A DNA stretch of 64,000 nucleotides, from positions 558,001-622,000 of the forward strand of contig NZ_FQVU01000003.1 in assembly GCF_900129455.1 (NCBI RefSeq). The letters run 5' to 3'. Below are positions 54,220 through 64,000 of this stretch, piece after piece. The notes beneath the pieces were generated by a model. It searched no databases, was not told the origin of the DNA, and saw only the letters and a list, made by a program, of their open reading frames with translations. Position numbers and translations under genes: made by a program. Position 1 is the stretch's first letter, and the number at the start of each line of letters is the position of its first letter. Source of the DNA: Jatrophihabitans endophyticus (GTDB lineage: Bacteria; Actinomycetota; Actinomycetes; Mycobacteriales; Jatrophihabitantaceae).

Positions 54220-55899
54220 TCATGCGGGGTCGTCCCCGTCGGTGGGTGGTGGGCCGACCGGCGGCGCAGGCCGGGGTGGCACGGCGGCCCGTGGGGCGGG
54301 GCGGGTGCGCGGCGGCTCCGCCGGCGTGGTCGGGAGGAGGAAACCGCGCGTGACGAGGTCACGCAGCACCGGCGCGAAGGCGGCTGCCCATGCGGCCGGG
54401 TCGTCGGCGGGCCCGGCGGTCCCGGCGGTCCCGGCGGCGAGCAGGTCGAGGGCGACGGCCGGGGTGGCGCCGGCGTCGCACGCCGCGACGATACGTGCCA
54501 CCGCGTCGTCGACCTCGACCTCCCACCGCATGCCCGTCGGCTGGCGCAGCACGGCCCGGCGGGTCGCCCAGCCGCCGTCCGGTGCCAGCAGGTCGTCGCG
54601 GGTGCGCACCAGGTCCGGCGCGGCTCGCCACTGCCGGGCGAGCAGGTCGGCGTCGGGGCAGTCGGCGAGGACCCGGCGGCGGGCGAACCACGCCTCGATC
54701 TCCGCGGCCACGGGCTGGTCGACCGCCTGTGGCACGTCCTCGATCACGACGTCCGTCGCATCGGAGCGCTGGTCGGCCGCGCGAGCCCGCATCGTCACCA
54801 GACCCATGCCGACGGCGGCGACGTCGTGCGCGGCGAACCAGTCCAGCCACGCGTCATAGCGCGCCGCCCACTCGGGAGCTCCGGGTCGGTGGCCGGCGTC
54901 GCGCAGCCAGAGGGCGACGTACTCGCCGGGATCGGCCGTCTCCCGCCGCCAGACCCAGGCGTCGCAGCCGGTCCCGTCGAACCAGCCGGCGAGTCGGTCC
55001 TGCCACGAGCCGTCACGCGGCACGATCCAGTTGGCCAGCAGCTGGGCGGTGCCCGCGGGAGCGAGCACCGCGGGAATGCCGCGGACCAGGGTGCGGCACA
55101 CGGCGTCGCCGGCGAGCCCGCTGTCGCGGTACTCGTGCTCCGTCGCGCCGGGGGAGACGACGAACGGGGGGTTCGCGACGACGAGGTCGTAGCGGGCCCC
55201 GGCGACCGGTTCCAGCAACGAGCCCTGTTCCAGGCGCCACCGCTGCCCGCTCAGGGCGGCGGTGGTGGCGGCGAAGCGCAGCGCGCGGGCGCTGATGTCG
55301 GTGGCGGTCACCGTGCCGGCGTGCCGGCCCAGGTGCAGGGCCTGGACGCCGCAGCCGGTGCCGATGTCGAGGGCGGTGCCGACCGGTGCCCGGGGTGTCG
55401 CCTGCGCGAGGGTCACCGCGGCGTTGCCGACGCCCAGGACGTGGTCACCCGGGAGCGGCCCCGGTCGCACGTCCGAGCCGAGGTCCGAGACCACCCACCA
55501 CGCCGCCCCACCGCCCTCGCTCTCGGCGTAGGGGCGCACGTCGAGCAGGGCGCGTGTCTCGCCGCCGCTCGTGGTCACGAGTCCGGCGACCTCGGCGAGC
55601 TCGACGGGCAGCGGTGCGAGCGCGGCGCGCGCCTGCGCCGACGGGACGGGCAGCCCGAGCAGGAAGAGCCGGACGAGGGTGGCGAGCCGCGGCTCGTCGG
55701 CCGCGACCGCGGTCACGGCTCGGGCCACCCCGGCCAGGTCGCCGCGCGAGTGCGCGCCGCGGCCGATCGGGCCGAGCAGTTCCGGCACCGTCTCCACGGT
55801 GTAGCCCGCGAGCGCCGTGCGCAGGCGGTCGAGGTCCGCGGGTGCGAGCAGCGGGGCCGGGGGGCGGGCGCGGTGCGACGGCTCGGCGCGACGGTCCAC
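54220..55899 (-). CDS. Class I SAM-dependent methyltransferase with extra helical domains
   Basis: A 559-residue protein. A helical N-terminal domain (about 1-160) precedes the Rossmann methyltransferase core: motif [20 protein letters not shown], acidic end of strand 2 ATDISARAL, and the NPPF motif [12 protein letters not shown] (typical of N-methylation of Gln, Asn, or adenine). A C-terminal domain of about 190 residues follows, ending in a Pro/Ala-rich tail. It matches in layout the actinobacterial DUF7059/DUF7782-type methyltransferases; target unknown. GTG start at 55897-55899. A 10-base tandem repeat lies immediately upstream. Confidence 0.82.
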   Translation of the reverse strand: MDRRAEPSHRARPPAPLLAPADLDRLRTALAGYTVETVPELLGPIGRGAHSRGDLAGVARAVTAVAADEPRLATLVRLFLLGLPVPSAQARAALAPLPVELAEVAGLVTTSGGETRALLDVRPYAESEGGGAAWWVVSDLGSDVRPGPLPGDHVLGVGNAAVTLAQATPRAPVGTALDIGTGCGVQALHLGRHAGTVTATDISARALRFAATTAALSGQRWRLEQGSLLEPVAGARYDLVVANPPFVVSPGATEHEYRDSGLAGDAVCRTLVRGIPAVLAPAGTAQLLANWIVPRDGSWQDRLAGWFDGTGCDAWVWRRETADPGEYVALWLRDAGHRPGAPEWAARYDAWLDWFAAHDVAAVGMGLVTMRARAADQRSDATDVVIEDVPQAVDQPVAAEIEAWFARRRVLADCPDADLLARQWRAAPDLVRTRDDLLAPDGGWATRRAVLRQPTGMRWEVEVDDAVARIVAACDAGATPAVALDLLAAGTAGTAGPADDPAAWAAAFAPVLRDLVTRGFLLPTTPAEPPRTRPAPRAAVPPRPAPPVGPPPTDGDDPA

Positions 55900-55920
55900 G
55901 TGGCCATCGTGTCATCGCCG

Positions 55921-55960
55921 GCGGCGACGGGCGGCGACGGGCGGCGACGGGCGGCGACGG
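55921..55960. repeat. Four tandem copies of GCGGCGACGG
   Basis: Four exact consecutive 10-base units in the gap between the methyltransferase gene (ending upstream at 55899 on the minus strand) and the DUF3099 gene. Copy-number changes by slippage would alter promoter spacing for either gene. Confidence 0.85.
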
Positions 55961-56053
55961 CGGCCGGCCGTGCCGGTGACCATCGCGTGCCGGCTGATCC
56001 GGCGACCGCATTCGGCGCGAGCATTTCCCGTGCCGCGGTGCAACCATGGACGA

Positions 56054-56380
56054 ATGCGTCGCAGCCACGCGGACGGCCCGCAGCTCATCACCTCCGCCCC
56101 CGAGAGCAGCGACGACGAGTACGACCGGCGGCGCAAGAAGTACGCGATCATGATGTCGATCCGCGGGGCGTGCGTGATCCTCGCCGCCGTCACCTACCGG
56201 CTGTCGGTCCTGCTGGCGCTGGTCTTCGTCGTCGGCGGCATGGTGCTGCCGTGGTGCGCGGTCCTCATCGCCAACGACCGCCCGGCGAAGAAGCGGTCGC
56301 CGGCGCCCGGGATGCGTCCGGCCTACGGGTCGGAACGGGCGCTGACCGCCGGCGACGACGGCCGCACCATCGACGGTTAG
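56054..56380 (+). CDS. DUF3099 small membrane protein
   Basis: A 108-residue protein: a soluble start (MRRSHADGPQLITSAPESS), the DEYDRRRKKYAIMMSIRGACVI motif that defines DUF3099 (core), two membrane helices (about 39-57 and 60-75), and a charged cytoplasmic tail. The function is unknown. Its neighbour is DUF3039, as in Rv2709/Rv2708c of Mycobacterium tuberculosis. Confidence 0.88.
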   Translation: MRRSHADGPQLITSAPESSDDEYDRRRKKYAIMMSIRGACVILAAVTYRLSVLLALVFVVGGMVLPWCAVLIANDRPAKKRSPAPGMRPAYGSERALTAGDDGRTIDG

Positions 56381-56470
56381 GCCGGTGCGCCCCGCGGTGC
56401 GTGGCGCACCGTCTCGAGCCGGTCGCTGCGACCGTCCCCTCGCGCGGGCTGCTGCGGCACACTGGTCGGC

Positions 56471-56692
56471 ATGACCGACACGCAGGTACTGGAGTCGCCG
56501 ACCACGTCCGACACCGACACCGGCCCGGACATGTTCCATTACGTGCGCAAGAACAAGATCGCCGAGAGCGCGGTCATGGGCACGATGGTCGAGGCGCTGT
56601 GCGGCGAGGTCTTCCCCGTCACCAAGAGCCCCAAGCCCGGCTCGCCGGTGTGCCCCGCGTGCAAGGAGATCTACGAGAGCCTGCGGGCCTGA
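56471..56692 (+). CDS. DUF3039 small zinc-ribbon-like protein
   Basis: A 73-residue protein with HYVRKNKIAESAVMGT, then one Cys (ALCGEVF) and a CPACKEIYE pair: H and three Cys positioned as a probable zinc site. The family is conserved across actinobacteria and of unknown function. It ends 22 bases inside the convergent yihY gene. Confidence 0.9.
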   Translation: MTDTQVLESPTTSDTDTGPDMFHYVRKNKIAESAVMGTMVEALCGEVFPVTKSPKPGSPVCPACKEIYESLRA

Positions 56693-57786
56693 CGGTCGCT
56701 GCCGGCACCGGCGCTGCGCCGACGCCACGAGGGCGGTGCCGGCGCCCGCCACGACCGGGCCGCGGACGTCGGCGGCTCGCCGCCCTCGTTCGCGCCCCGG
56801 TCGCCGCCGGTGGTCTCACCCGCCGGCCGCCCCCCGTCGGGGTCCACCACCGGGGTGGGGCCGGAGAACACCTGCCAGTTACGGGGGTCCAGCACCCGAT
56901 GCTGGCGCGCGCGTGACGGCTTCTGCTGCTCCACGGCGGCGTTGAACTCCGCCCCGAGCAGCACCCCGAGGGCCAGGATGAAGAAGAAGAGCAGGGCCGC
57001 GATCGGGGCGGCCAGCGTGCCGTAGGCATGGTTCTGATCGAGGATGAACGAGATGTAGGCCCGCAGCCCGGCCGACCCCGCGAGGAAGACCAGCAGCGCC
57101 AGGGTGGCGCCGGGCAGCCCCCGGTGCCAGGGCAGCCGCCGCGGGGGCGCCAGCTTGTAGAAGGTGGTCAGGCCGAGCATCAGCACCAGGACCAGGACCG
57201 GGTAGTACCCGACGTCGATGACCCGGCTCACCGTCTGCCGGCTGCTTTCGGGGAAGGGACGGCGCAGCAGCTCCGGGCCGAGCACCAGCATCGGCAGCAG
57301 GAACACGCCCAGCAGGACCGTGCCCAGGAACAGCCAGAGCGCGAGCAACCGGCTGCGCACCGGTCCGCGCAGGTCGCGCATGTCGTAGGCGATCGTGATG
57401 GTGTTGACGAACGTCGCCGTCGCCGACGAACCGGCCCACAACGCGAGCGCGAAACCGATGCTGATGATGTCGACCCGGTCGCCGCGCAGCACCTCGCGCA
57501 GGATCGGCGCGATGACCTTGTCCACGACCTCCGGGCTGAAGGCGCGCGAGAGCGTGTTCTCGATCTGCAGCTCGGTGCGGTCGACGGTGCCGTCGCCGAA
57601 CCACCCCGACACGTAGCCCAGCGAGGCGACCAGCGCCAGGAACAGCGACGGCAGGCTGAGCATCTGCCAGAACGCCGCCTCCGCCGACAGGCCGAGCACG
57701 CGGTCCTGCCACGCCTTGACCACGGCGCGCTTGAGCAGCACCGGGGTCACGCGTGCGGCGCGCAGTGCGCGGCGGAGCGACCTCAC
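56671..57786 (-). CDS. YihY/virulence factor BrkB family membrane protein
   Basis: A 371-residue membrane protein with six predicted helices (LPSLFLALVASLGYVSG, IGFALALWAGSSATATFVNTI, LLALWLFLGTVLLGVFLLP, VLVLVLMLGLTTFYKLAPP, LPGATLALLVFLAGSAGL and LAAPIAALLFFFILALGVLLGAEFNA; cores), the YihY pattern, with KLAPP and the GAEFNA ending conserved. The C-terminal about 85 residues are an Arg/Pro/Gly tail. It is in the same place as Rv2707. GTG start. Confidence 0.88.
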   Translation of the reverse strand: MRSLRRALRAARVTPVLLKRAVVKAWQDRVLGLSAEAAFWQMLSLPSLFLALVASLGYVSGWFGDGTVDRTELQIENTLSRAFSPEVVDKVIAPILREVLRGDRVDIISIGFALALWAGSSATATFVNTITIAYDMRDLRGPVRSRLLALWLFLGTVLLGVFLLPMLVLGPELLRRPFPESSRQTVSRVIDVGYYPVLVLVLMLGLTTFYKLAPPRRLPWHRGLPGATLALLVFLAGSAGLRAYISFILDQNHAYGTLAAPIAALLFFFILALGVLLGAEFNAAVEQQKPSRARQHRVLDPRNWQVFSGPTPVVDPDGGRPAGETTGGDRGANEGGEPPTSAARSWRAPAPPSWRRRSAGAGSDRQARRLS

Positions 57787-58061
57787 GAGATACCAGTGTC
57801 GTCCATCGCCGCCGCCGGTGACGCCGCGGCACGCGGGACCGTCCCCGTCGATCCCCGTTCGGCGTGCCGGGCCCGACGCCGGCGACGGCGCCCGTTAGGT
57901 TGGGAGGCCGAGTTGGAGCAACGCCCGACGTGCGCACGCACGGGCCGGGCACGTCCCACGCAGCGCGTCGCGCCCGGGCCGTCACGACGGCCGTGGGCCC
58001 GTCGTGCCCGTCGGGCCCACGACGAAAAGCAGCACGACGGGAAGCAGGAGGACCGGACCGG

Positions 58062-59780
58062 GTGGCAGCGCCGCACCAGAACCCCCCGCACGACGCGGGG
58101 CGCACCGTCGGCCCTCGGCTGCGCGCCTGGCAGCGGACGGCCCTCGCCGCCTACCGCGAGGTGCCGCGTCGTCGCGACTTCCTGGTCACCGCCACCCCGG
58201 GGGCCGGCAAGACGACCTTCGCCCTGGCCCTGGCCCGCGGACTGGTCGACGAGCGCGTGATCGACCGCGTCGTGGTGGTCTGCCCGACCGACCACCTGCG
58301 CACCCAGTGGGCCGAGGCGGCCGACCGGCTCGGCCTCCCGCTGGACCCCACGCTGAGCAACGCCGTCGGCCCGGTCCGCCCGGACCTGCGCGGCTACGTC
58401 ACCACCTACGCCCAGGTCGCCGCGAAGCCCGCCCTGCACGCCGCGCGTACGGGCGCCAAGCGCACGCTCGTCGTGCTGGACGAGGTCCACCACGCCGGTG
58501 ACGGGCTGTCGTGGGGCGACGCGGTCGCCACCGCGTTCGAGCTCGCGGCGCGGCGGGTCTGCCTCACCGGCACGCCGTTTCGCACCCGTCCCGACGAGCG
58601 GATCCCGTTCGTGCGCTACGACGAGGACGTCGACGGTGGCTGGCGCAGCAGCGCCGACTACACCTACGGCTACCGCGAGGCGCTCGCCGACGGGGTCGTC
58701 CGACCCGTCGTGTTCGCCGCGTACACCGGTACGTCGCGGTGGCGCAACAGCGCCGGCGAGGTCGTCGCGGCATCGCTGTCCCAACCCAACACCCGCAGCG
58801 TCGAGGCGACGGCGTGGAAGACCGCGCTCGACCCTCGGGGCAAATGGGTGCCCCACGTCATCGCCGCGATGGACGAGCGGATCACCCATCTGCGGGCCAC
58901 CGGCGTTCCCGACGCCGCGGGCCTGGTGCTGGCCAGTGACCAGGACGACGCCCGCGCCTACGCCGGCATCGTCGAGCAGGTCACCGGCGAGGCCCCGGTG
59001 GTGATCCTGTCCGACGACCCGAAGGCCAGCGACAAGATCACCGCCTTCACCCACGGCACCCAGCGCATCGCGGTGTGCGTCCGCATGGTGTCCGAGGGGG
59101 TGGACGTCCCGCGGGCGGCCTGCCTGGCGTGGATGACCTCCTACCGGACGCCGCTGTTCTTCGCGCAGGGCGTCGGACGCGTCGTCCGTGCCCGGGCCCC
59201 GGGCGAGACGGCGACGGTCTTCCTGCCCGCCGTCCGGCCGCTGCTGACGCTCGCCGCCGAGCTCGAGCAGGACCGCAACCACGTGATCCCGCCGCCGGCC
59301 CAGCAGGACGAGACGATCCTCGACGTCGAACGGGTCGAACCCGAGCCGGGGGAGCGCGAGCGGACCGAGCTCGTCGACGTCGACGCGTCGTTCGCCCACG
59401 TCCTGCACGGCGGGCGCGCGGTCGTCGCTGCGCCGTTGACCGACGACGACGAGGATTTCCTCGGCCTGCCCGGCATCCTCACGCCGGAACAGACCGCCGA
59501 GCTGCTCATGCGCCGCGACTCGCACGCCCGGCAGCGGGCGGCCGGGACGACGGCCCCCGAACCGTCCGCCGAGGCCACGGCGTGGCGCGCGGGCGCCGAG
59601 CTGCGGCGCGAGGTCAACCGGCTCGTGGCCGTGTACTCCGCCCGCACCGGCACGCCGCACCGCCAGGTGCACGCCGAGGTGCGCCGCGCGGTGCCCGGGC
59701 CCGCCTCGGCGGCCGCCAGCGCCGACGTCCTCGAACGCCGCCGCGACCACCTCATGGCCCTGCTCGGCGGCCGCGGATGA
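58062..59780 (+). CDS. DEAD/DEAH-box superfamily 2 helicase
   Basis: A 572-residue SF2 ATPase. Motif I TATPGAGKTT (K50), motif II DEVHH, motif III LTGTPFRT, and motif VI QGVGRVVRAR are present, with a C-terminal DEDFLGLPGILTPEQTAELL extension (core) and a charged helical tail. The short first RecA domain with Q-motif-like RLRAWQRTALAAY fits the actinobacterial DUF-containing helicase found near hrdB/sigA. Probably a DNA helicase; a restriction-like role is not supported by any extra domain. GTG start at 58062 has GGAGGA 10 bases upstream; the 66 preceding in-frame codons look untranslated. Confidence 0.85.
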   Translation: MAAPHQNPPHDAGRTVGPRLRAWQRTALAAYREVPRRRDFLVTATPGAGKTTFALALARGLVDERVIDRVVVVCPTDHLRTQWAEAADRLGLPLDPTLSNAVGPVRPDLRGYVTTYAQVAAKPALHAARTGAKRTLVVLDEVHHAGDGLSWGDAVATAFELAARRVCLTGTPFRTRPDERIPFVRYDEDVDGGWRSSADYTYGYREALADGVVRPVVFAAYTGTSRWRNSAGEVVAASLSQPNTRSVEATAWKTALDPRGKWVPHVIAAMDERITHLRATGVPDAAGLVLASDQDDARAYAGIVEQVTGEAPVVILSDDPKASDKITAFTHGTQRIAVCVRMVSEGVDVPRAACLAWMTSYRTPLFFAQGVGRVVRARAPGETATVFLPAVRPLLTLAAELEQDRNHVIPPPAQQDETILDVERVEPEPGERERTELVDVDASFAHVLHGGRAVVAAPLTDDDEDFLGLPGILTPEQTAELLMRRDSHARQRAAGTTAPEPSAEATAWRAGAELRREVNRLVAVYSARTGTPHRQVHAEVRRAVPGPASAAASADVLERRRDHLMALLGGRG

Positions 59781-60072
59781 ACGGCGTCCGCACCGTCGCG
59801 CGAAGACGATGTCCGCATCGTCCCGTGTTCGCGGTGGGAGAAATCACCGGCACCGCACGCTCGGCGGGTTTCGGGAATCCGGACCGGGGTATCAGTCGTT
59901 GGAGCAGTGTCGAACAACGAAAGTTCCTGCGAACGCGGCCGATGGTTGTTGCGAGCAGGTTTCGCTTCCAGGGTGTCGCCGTCGAGGTCGGCACAACGAT
60001 GGTTACCTGGACGCGAGAAGGTGACGATGGATCGTCAGTGCGGCGATCCACCAGCAGAAACGAGGTGTCCCC
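59781..60072. other. Intergenic region before the DUF7455 gene
   Basis: This 292-base gap is slightly less GC-rich than its surroundings. No open frame with good codon usage, hairpin or clear promoter stands out. GAGGTG at 60062-60067 is the ribosome binding site for the gene starting at 60073. Confidence 0.5.
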
Positions 60073-60300
60073 GTGACGACGACGATCACAGCCAGCCCGC
60101 TGTCCGCACAGGACCGGTGTGACCGGTGCGGGGCCCAGGCCTACGTCCGCGCCACCATGGAGTCCGGCTTCGACCTCCTCATGTGCGCGCACCACTTCCA
60201 CGAGAACGAGGACCGGCTCCGCGAGATCGCGGTGGCGATCCACGACGAGACCGAGCGTCTCGTCGAGGTCCCCACCACCGCGGCGGCCGACGAGCGGTAA
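60073..60300 (+). CDS. DUF7455 small zinc-ribbon-like protein
   Basis: A 75-residue protein with CDRCGAQAYVRA and LLMCAHHFHENEDRL, giving a C-x2-C and C-x2-H cluster consistent with a zinc ribbon. It is a known small actinobacterial family beside the principal sigma gene. GTG start with GAGGTG five bases upstream. Convergent with sigA. Confidence 0.85.
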   Translation: MTTTITASPLSAQDRCDRCGAQAYVRATMESGFDLLMCAHHFHENEDRLREIAVAIHDETERLVEVPTTAAADER

Positions 60301-60319
60301 TACCCCGCAGTACGACCAC

Positions 60320-60345
60320 GGCCCCGTCCCATCAGGGACGGGGCC
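60320..60345. terminator. Terminator hairpin after DUF7455, possibly bidirectional
   Basis: GGCCCCGTCCC (60320-60330) pairs perfectly with 60335-60345 across ATCA, 20 bases after the stop codon, followed by GTTCT. Between two convergent genes it could end transcription from both directions. Confidence 0.75.
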
Positions 60346-60349
60346 GTTC

Positions 60350-60476
60350 TCGTCGCTCGGAAGACTCGAGCAAGCTCGGTCCTCGCTCGCTCCTAGTCGA
60401 GATGTTCGGGGCTTCGCCCCTGCGATCTCGACGTCGTCGCTCGGAAGACTCGAGCAAGCTCGGTCTTCGCTCGCTT

Positions 60477-60487
<11 letters not shown>
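60350..60487. repeat. Two 54-base direct repeats, the second covering the sigA stop codon
   Basis: 60350-60403 and 60434-60487 agree at 52 of 54 positions (TCGTCGCTCGGAAGACTCGA at the start, CTAGTCGAGAT at the end). The 30 bases between contain a GGGGC-TTC-GCCCC hairpin at 60408-60420. The second copy includes the stop (complement of CTA at 60477-60479) and the last codons of sigA, so a piece of the sigA 3' end is duplicated downstream. Each copy holds the inverted repeat CGAGC-AA-GCTCG. Confidence 0.8.
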
Positions 60488-61754
<1,267 letters not shown>

Positions 61755-61904
61755 TGATGACCTTTCACCACGGGGCACGCATCGAACCAGTGGTCCGTGC
61801 GCGGGATGGAGCCGCAGGACGCGGGTGAACGTGTCGGGGTCGCAGGCCGTCTGTTGGTCGGCTCAGAGATCGAGTCCAGTACGTGCGCAGTTCCCTGGAC
61901 ATTC

Positions 61905-61910
61905 ATTGTA
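61905..61910 (-). promoter_or_regulatory. Candidate -10 element of sigA
   Basis: TACAAT on the minus strand, about 150 bases before the sigA start, in a locally AT-richer stretch (ATTCATTGTACTG on the plus strand). No convincing -35 was found at 16-18 bases. Confidence 0.3.
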
Positions 61911-62035
61911 CTGACGGCGCCGGGCGATGCGAGCGCGCCACGGCGTCGTGCGCGGCCCGCACGCCGCCGTCGGTCACACAGCGCGACGACAACGGGCCGG
62001 ACCGTCACTCGTCGTCACGATGCCCGACCGCGAGA

Positions 62036-62851
62036 TCACTCGCCGAGCCACTCCACCGCGGCGATCGCCGCGCCGACGATGCCGGCGTCGTTGAGCAGCT
62101 GCGCCGGCTCGACGGGCGTGTTCAGCTCGAGCAGCGGCACCCACTTCTCCGCCTTCTTGCTGACCCCGCCGCCGACCACGAACAGATCGGGCGTGAACAA
62201 CCGCTCCACGTGCTGCATGTAGGCGTTCACGCGCTTGGCCCAGTGCCGGTAGGACATGCCGTGCTCGTCGCGCACCGACGCCGCGGCGCGGGTCTCTGCG
62301 TCGTACCCGTTGAGCTCGAGGTGGCCGAGCTCGGTGTTGGGAACGAGCACGCCGTCGATGAGTAGCGCGCTGCCGATGCCCGTGCCGAACGTCAGCATGA
62401 GCACGACGCCCGAGACACCCTTCGCCGCGCCGAAGCGGTCCTCGGCGATCCCCGCCGCGTCGGCGTCGTTGAGCACGGTGACGTCGCTACGGCGGGCGGC
62501 GCCCGGGCCGGCGCTCGTCAGCCGGTCGATGGCCTCGGTGAACACCTTGTCCGCGTCGGTCCCGATCCAGGTCGGGTCGACGTTGGCGGCCGAGCGGGCG
62601 ACGCCGTGCTTGATGACCGCGGGGAACGTCGCGCCGACCGGGCCGGTCCACCCCGCGTCGGAGACGAGCTGGGCGACGACGTCGGCCACGGCGTCGGGGG
62701 TCGCCGGCTGCGGTGTCGGGATGCGCTTGCGCTCGGTGACGAGCGTCCCGGCGGCGGTGTCGACGACGGCACCCTTGATGCCGGTGCCGCCGATGTCGAC
62801 GCCGAAGGCTTCACCTGACGTCGCACCTGAGGCGGCTCCGGCTACGGTCAT
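62036..62851 (-). CDS. ppgK: Polyphosphate-dependent glucokinase PpgK
   Basis: A 271-residue sugar kinase of the polyphosphate glucokinase (ROK-like) group, which phosphorylates glucose from polyphosphate or ATP. The phosphate loop [16 protein letters not shown] is at about 16-31; catalytic Asp lies in [33 protein letters not shown] is the second phosphate-binding block; [11 protein letters not shown] carries sugar contacts (cores). It lies between sigA and suhB in the standard actinobacterial order. Two ATG codons are possible (62849-62851 or 62861-62863); the first gives the tighter start. Confidence 0.93.
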   Translation of the reverse strand: MTVAGAASGATSGEAFGVDIGGTGIKGAVVDTAAGTLVTERKRIPTPQPATPDAVADVVAQLVSDAGWTGPVGATFPAVIKHGVARSAANVDPTWIGTDADKVFTEAIDRLTSAGPGAARRSDVTVLNDADAAGIAEDRFGAAKGVSGVVLMLTFGTGIGSALLIDGVLVPNTELGHLELNGYDAETRAAASVRDEHGMSYRHWAKRVNAYMQHVERLFTPDLFVVGGGVSKKAEKWVPLLELNTPVEPAQLLNDAGIVGAAIAAVEWLGE

Positions 62852-62896
62852 GGCTGCAGGCATTAGTACCGGTCGTGATCGGACCTGCCGCGCAGG

Positions 62897-62945
62897 GACA
62901 CCGGGGGCGACACCGGGAGGCGAAACCGGCGGCGACACCGGTGGT
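62897..62945. repeat. Imperfect tandem array of 12-base units before suhB
   Basis: Four imperfect units related to GCGACACCGGGG (GACACCGGGGGC, GACACCGGGAGGC, GAAACCGGCGGC, GACACCGGTGGT) between ppgK and suhB. It fills the divergent promoter space. Confidence 0.6.
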
Positions 62946-62966
62946 GCGACGTGGTGCGATGGGGGC

Positions 62967-63788
62967 ATGAGCGAGGAGACGGCGGCACTGGCGGCCCTCG
63001 CCGTCGAGCTGGCCGAGGGCGCGGCCGCCATCGCGCGCGCCGGTCGGGCCGGGAGCTTCGCCGTCGACGCGAAGACCACGGCGACCGACCTCGTCACCGA
63101 GGTCGACCGGCGCGTCGAGCAGTGGCTGGTCGAGCGCATCGCGGCGGCGCGCCCCGGCGACGGCGTGCTCGGTGAGGAGGGCGGCGGTCGCGAAGGGACG
63201 TCCGGCGTCCGCTGGGTGCTCGACCCGATCGACGGCACGGTGAACTTCGTGCTCGGCATCCCGCACTACGCCGTCTCCGTCGCCGCCGAGCTCGCCGGCG
63301 AGGTGGTCGCAGGCGCCGTCTGCAACCCCGAGAACGGCGAGACCTTCCGCGCCCAGCGCGGGGCGGGCGCCTTCCTCGTCACCGGGCGTGGCGCCGAGCG
63401 CCTGCGCGGCCCGCGAGCCGTCCCGCTCGCCCAGGCGGTCGTGGGCACCGGCTTCGGCTACGACGCGCACCTGCGCAGTCGGCAGGCGGCCGCGCTCGGC
63501 ACGCTGCTGCCGCGCATCGGCAACATCCGTCGGCTCGGCTCGGCGGCGCTGGACCTGTGCTTCCTCGCCGCCGGGCGCCTCGACGGCTACTTCGAGGCCG
63601 GTCTCAACGCCTGGGACCATGCCGCCGGCGCGCTCGTCGCACGCGAGGCGGGCTGCGAGGTGACGGGGCGAGACGGTGGCGCGCCGTCACCGGAACTGGT
63701 GGTCGCGGCAGGCCCGGAGCTGGCCGGGGCGCTGCGCGCGGCCGTCGCGGCGGCCGGTGCCGACCGCGTCATCGAGCTCAGCAGCTGA
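62967..63788 (+). CDS. suhB: Inositol monophosphatase family protein SuhB
   Basis: A 273-residue Mg-dependent phosphatase. Metal ligands are in VLGEEGGG (Glu), the VLDPIDGTVNF motif, and WDHAAGALVAREAG (C-terminal Asp). It probably dephosphorylates myo-inositol 1-phosphate, the precursor of inositol lipids and mycothiol in actinobacteria. ATG at 62967 with GGGGG upstream. The 3' end overlaps the convergent LytR_C gene by 11 bases. Confidence 0.92.
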   Translation: MSEETAALAALAVELAEGAAAIARAGRAGSFAVDAKTTATDLVTEVDRRVEQWLVERIAAARPGDGVLGEEGGGREGTSGVRWVLDPIDGTVNFVLGIPHYAVSVAAELAGEVVAGAVCNPENGETFRAQRGAGAFLVTGRGAERLRGPRAVPLAQAVVGTGFGYDAHLRSRQAAALGTLLPRIGNIRRLGSAALDLCFLAAGRLDGYFEAGLNAWDHAAGALVAREAGCEVTGRDGGAPSPELVVAAGPELAGALRAAVAAAGADRVIELSS

Positions 63789-64000
63789 CCGAGGAACTCG
63801 TCGCCGACGGCGACGTGGTGGCCGGCGGCGTCGAGCGGGGGGCCACGGCGACGTCGTCGCTGCGCAGGGCGGCGGCCACCGCCCTGCTGCTCGCCACCTT
63901 GCGGTACTTCGGTCCCACCGCCACGACCACCGTCGCGGACTTGCTGCTGGTGCCGACCAGCGTGGCGCCGGGGAAGTAGTAGCGCACGAGCGTCGCCGCG
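63778..64000 (-). CDS. C-terminus of a LytR_C-domain envelope protein (Cei-like)
   Basis: Partial; the frame is open to the right edge, 73 codons plus stop are visible. The peptide AATLVRYYFPGATLVGTSSK, then TVVVAVGPKYRKVAS, matches the C-terminal strand-helix of LytR_C domains, with a Thr/Ser-rich tail (PRSTPPATTSPSATSSSVSC). Its place next to suhB fits Cei (Rv2700), a mycobacterial envelope-integrity protein. Identification depends on this short piece and context. Confidence 0.6.
   Translation of the reverse strand, partial: AATLVRYYFPGATLVGTSSKSATVVVAVGPKYRKVASSRAVAAALRSDDVAVAPRSTPPATTSPSATSSSVSC

Noticed and set aside
51199-56916. A 1905-codon open frame on the plus strand, covering ideR, sigB, dtd and methyltransferase genes
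   Set aside because: It runs antisense to four well-supported genes; the translation is Arg/Ala/Gly-rich shadow sequence without any family motif, typical of high-GC DNA.
57890-57905. A possible IdeR iron box (GTTAGGTTGGGAG)
   Set aside because: Only half of the TTAGGTTAGSCTAACCTAA palindrome is present and it lies in an unrelated spacer.
58062-59780. The SF2 helicase as part of a phage-defence or restriction system
   Set aside because: No nuclease, methylase or other defence gene is beside it and the neighbours are conserved core genes.

Overview
This window is a piece of a high-GC actinobacterial chromosome. Evidence: the ESX/type VII secretion genes eccD and eccC; lexA next to a LysM division-inhibitor gene, nrdR and a class II (B12-dependent) ribonucleotide reductase; an ideR-sigB pair; a sigA-ppgK-suhB-cei end; frequent GTG starts; and very strong G/C bias at third codon positions. 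The genus cannot be named from sequence alone. No tRNA, rRNA, CRISPR array, transposase or phage gene was found.

Layout. (1) 1-9.9 kb, housekeeping: truncated eccD divergent from eccC; lexA with its own SOS box; an SOS-controlled LysM membrane protein; nrdR-nrdJ behind a regulatory region rich in palindromes and DnaA-box-like sites. (2) 9.9-14 kb: a stand-alone condensation-domain acyltransferase whose ribosome binding site lies in a perfect hairpin, a small F420/flavin split-barrel protein, and a secreted GH43 glycosidase with two carbohydrate-binding modules. (3) 14.0-34.2 kb: two divergent operons totalling 20 genes, the most interesting part of the window. The leftward operon (15 genes) encodes a complete Liv-type ABC importer, three MmgE/PrpD proteins, an Asp/Glu/hydantoin-racemase-like enzyme, a fumarate-reductase-type flavoprotein, a split-barrel flavoprotein, an EthD-like protein, a hydantoinase/dihydropyrimidinase-like amidohydrolase, an unrecognised 233-residue protein and a luciferase-like monooxygenase. 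The rightward operon encodes an IclR regulator, a family III CoA transferase, a CitE-like lyase, a cyclase-family hydrolase and a fourth MmgE/PrpD protein. Fifteen of the 18 gene junctions are 4-base stop/start overlaps, and the two divergent promoters share a pseudo-palindromic 17-base site. It reads as one import and catabolic system; I cannot name its substrate.

(4) 34.3-49.5 kb, mixed accessory and metabolic genes: a GAF-ANTAR regulator; an FMN reductase plus luciferase-like monooxygenase pair in which the monooxygenase has an in-frame amber codon; a TetR-controlled membrane protein; a DadA-like oxidase; VOC proteins; an MFS transporter with a TetR gene; a DUF445 protein; an Abi-alpha protein; SDR and flavin reductase; a PAP2 protein; YaaA; and a NUDIX hydrolase. 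(5) 49.5-64 kb, conserved actinobacterial core: DUF4192, ideR, sigB, dtd, a methyltransferase, DUF3099, DUF3039, YihY, a DEAD/DEAH helicase, DUF7455, sigA, ppgK, suhB and the C-terminus of a Cei-like protein.

Regions 1 and 5 together match, in gene content, one compact neighbourhood in Mycobacterium tuberculosis (Rv2700 to Rv2720, recalled from memory). About 40 kb of accessory DNA therefore appears to lie between two halves of an otherwise conserved core block.
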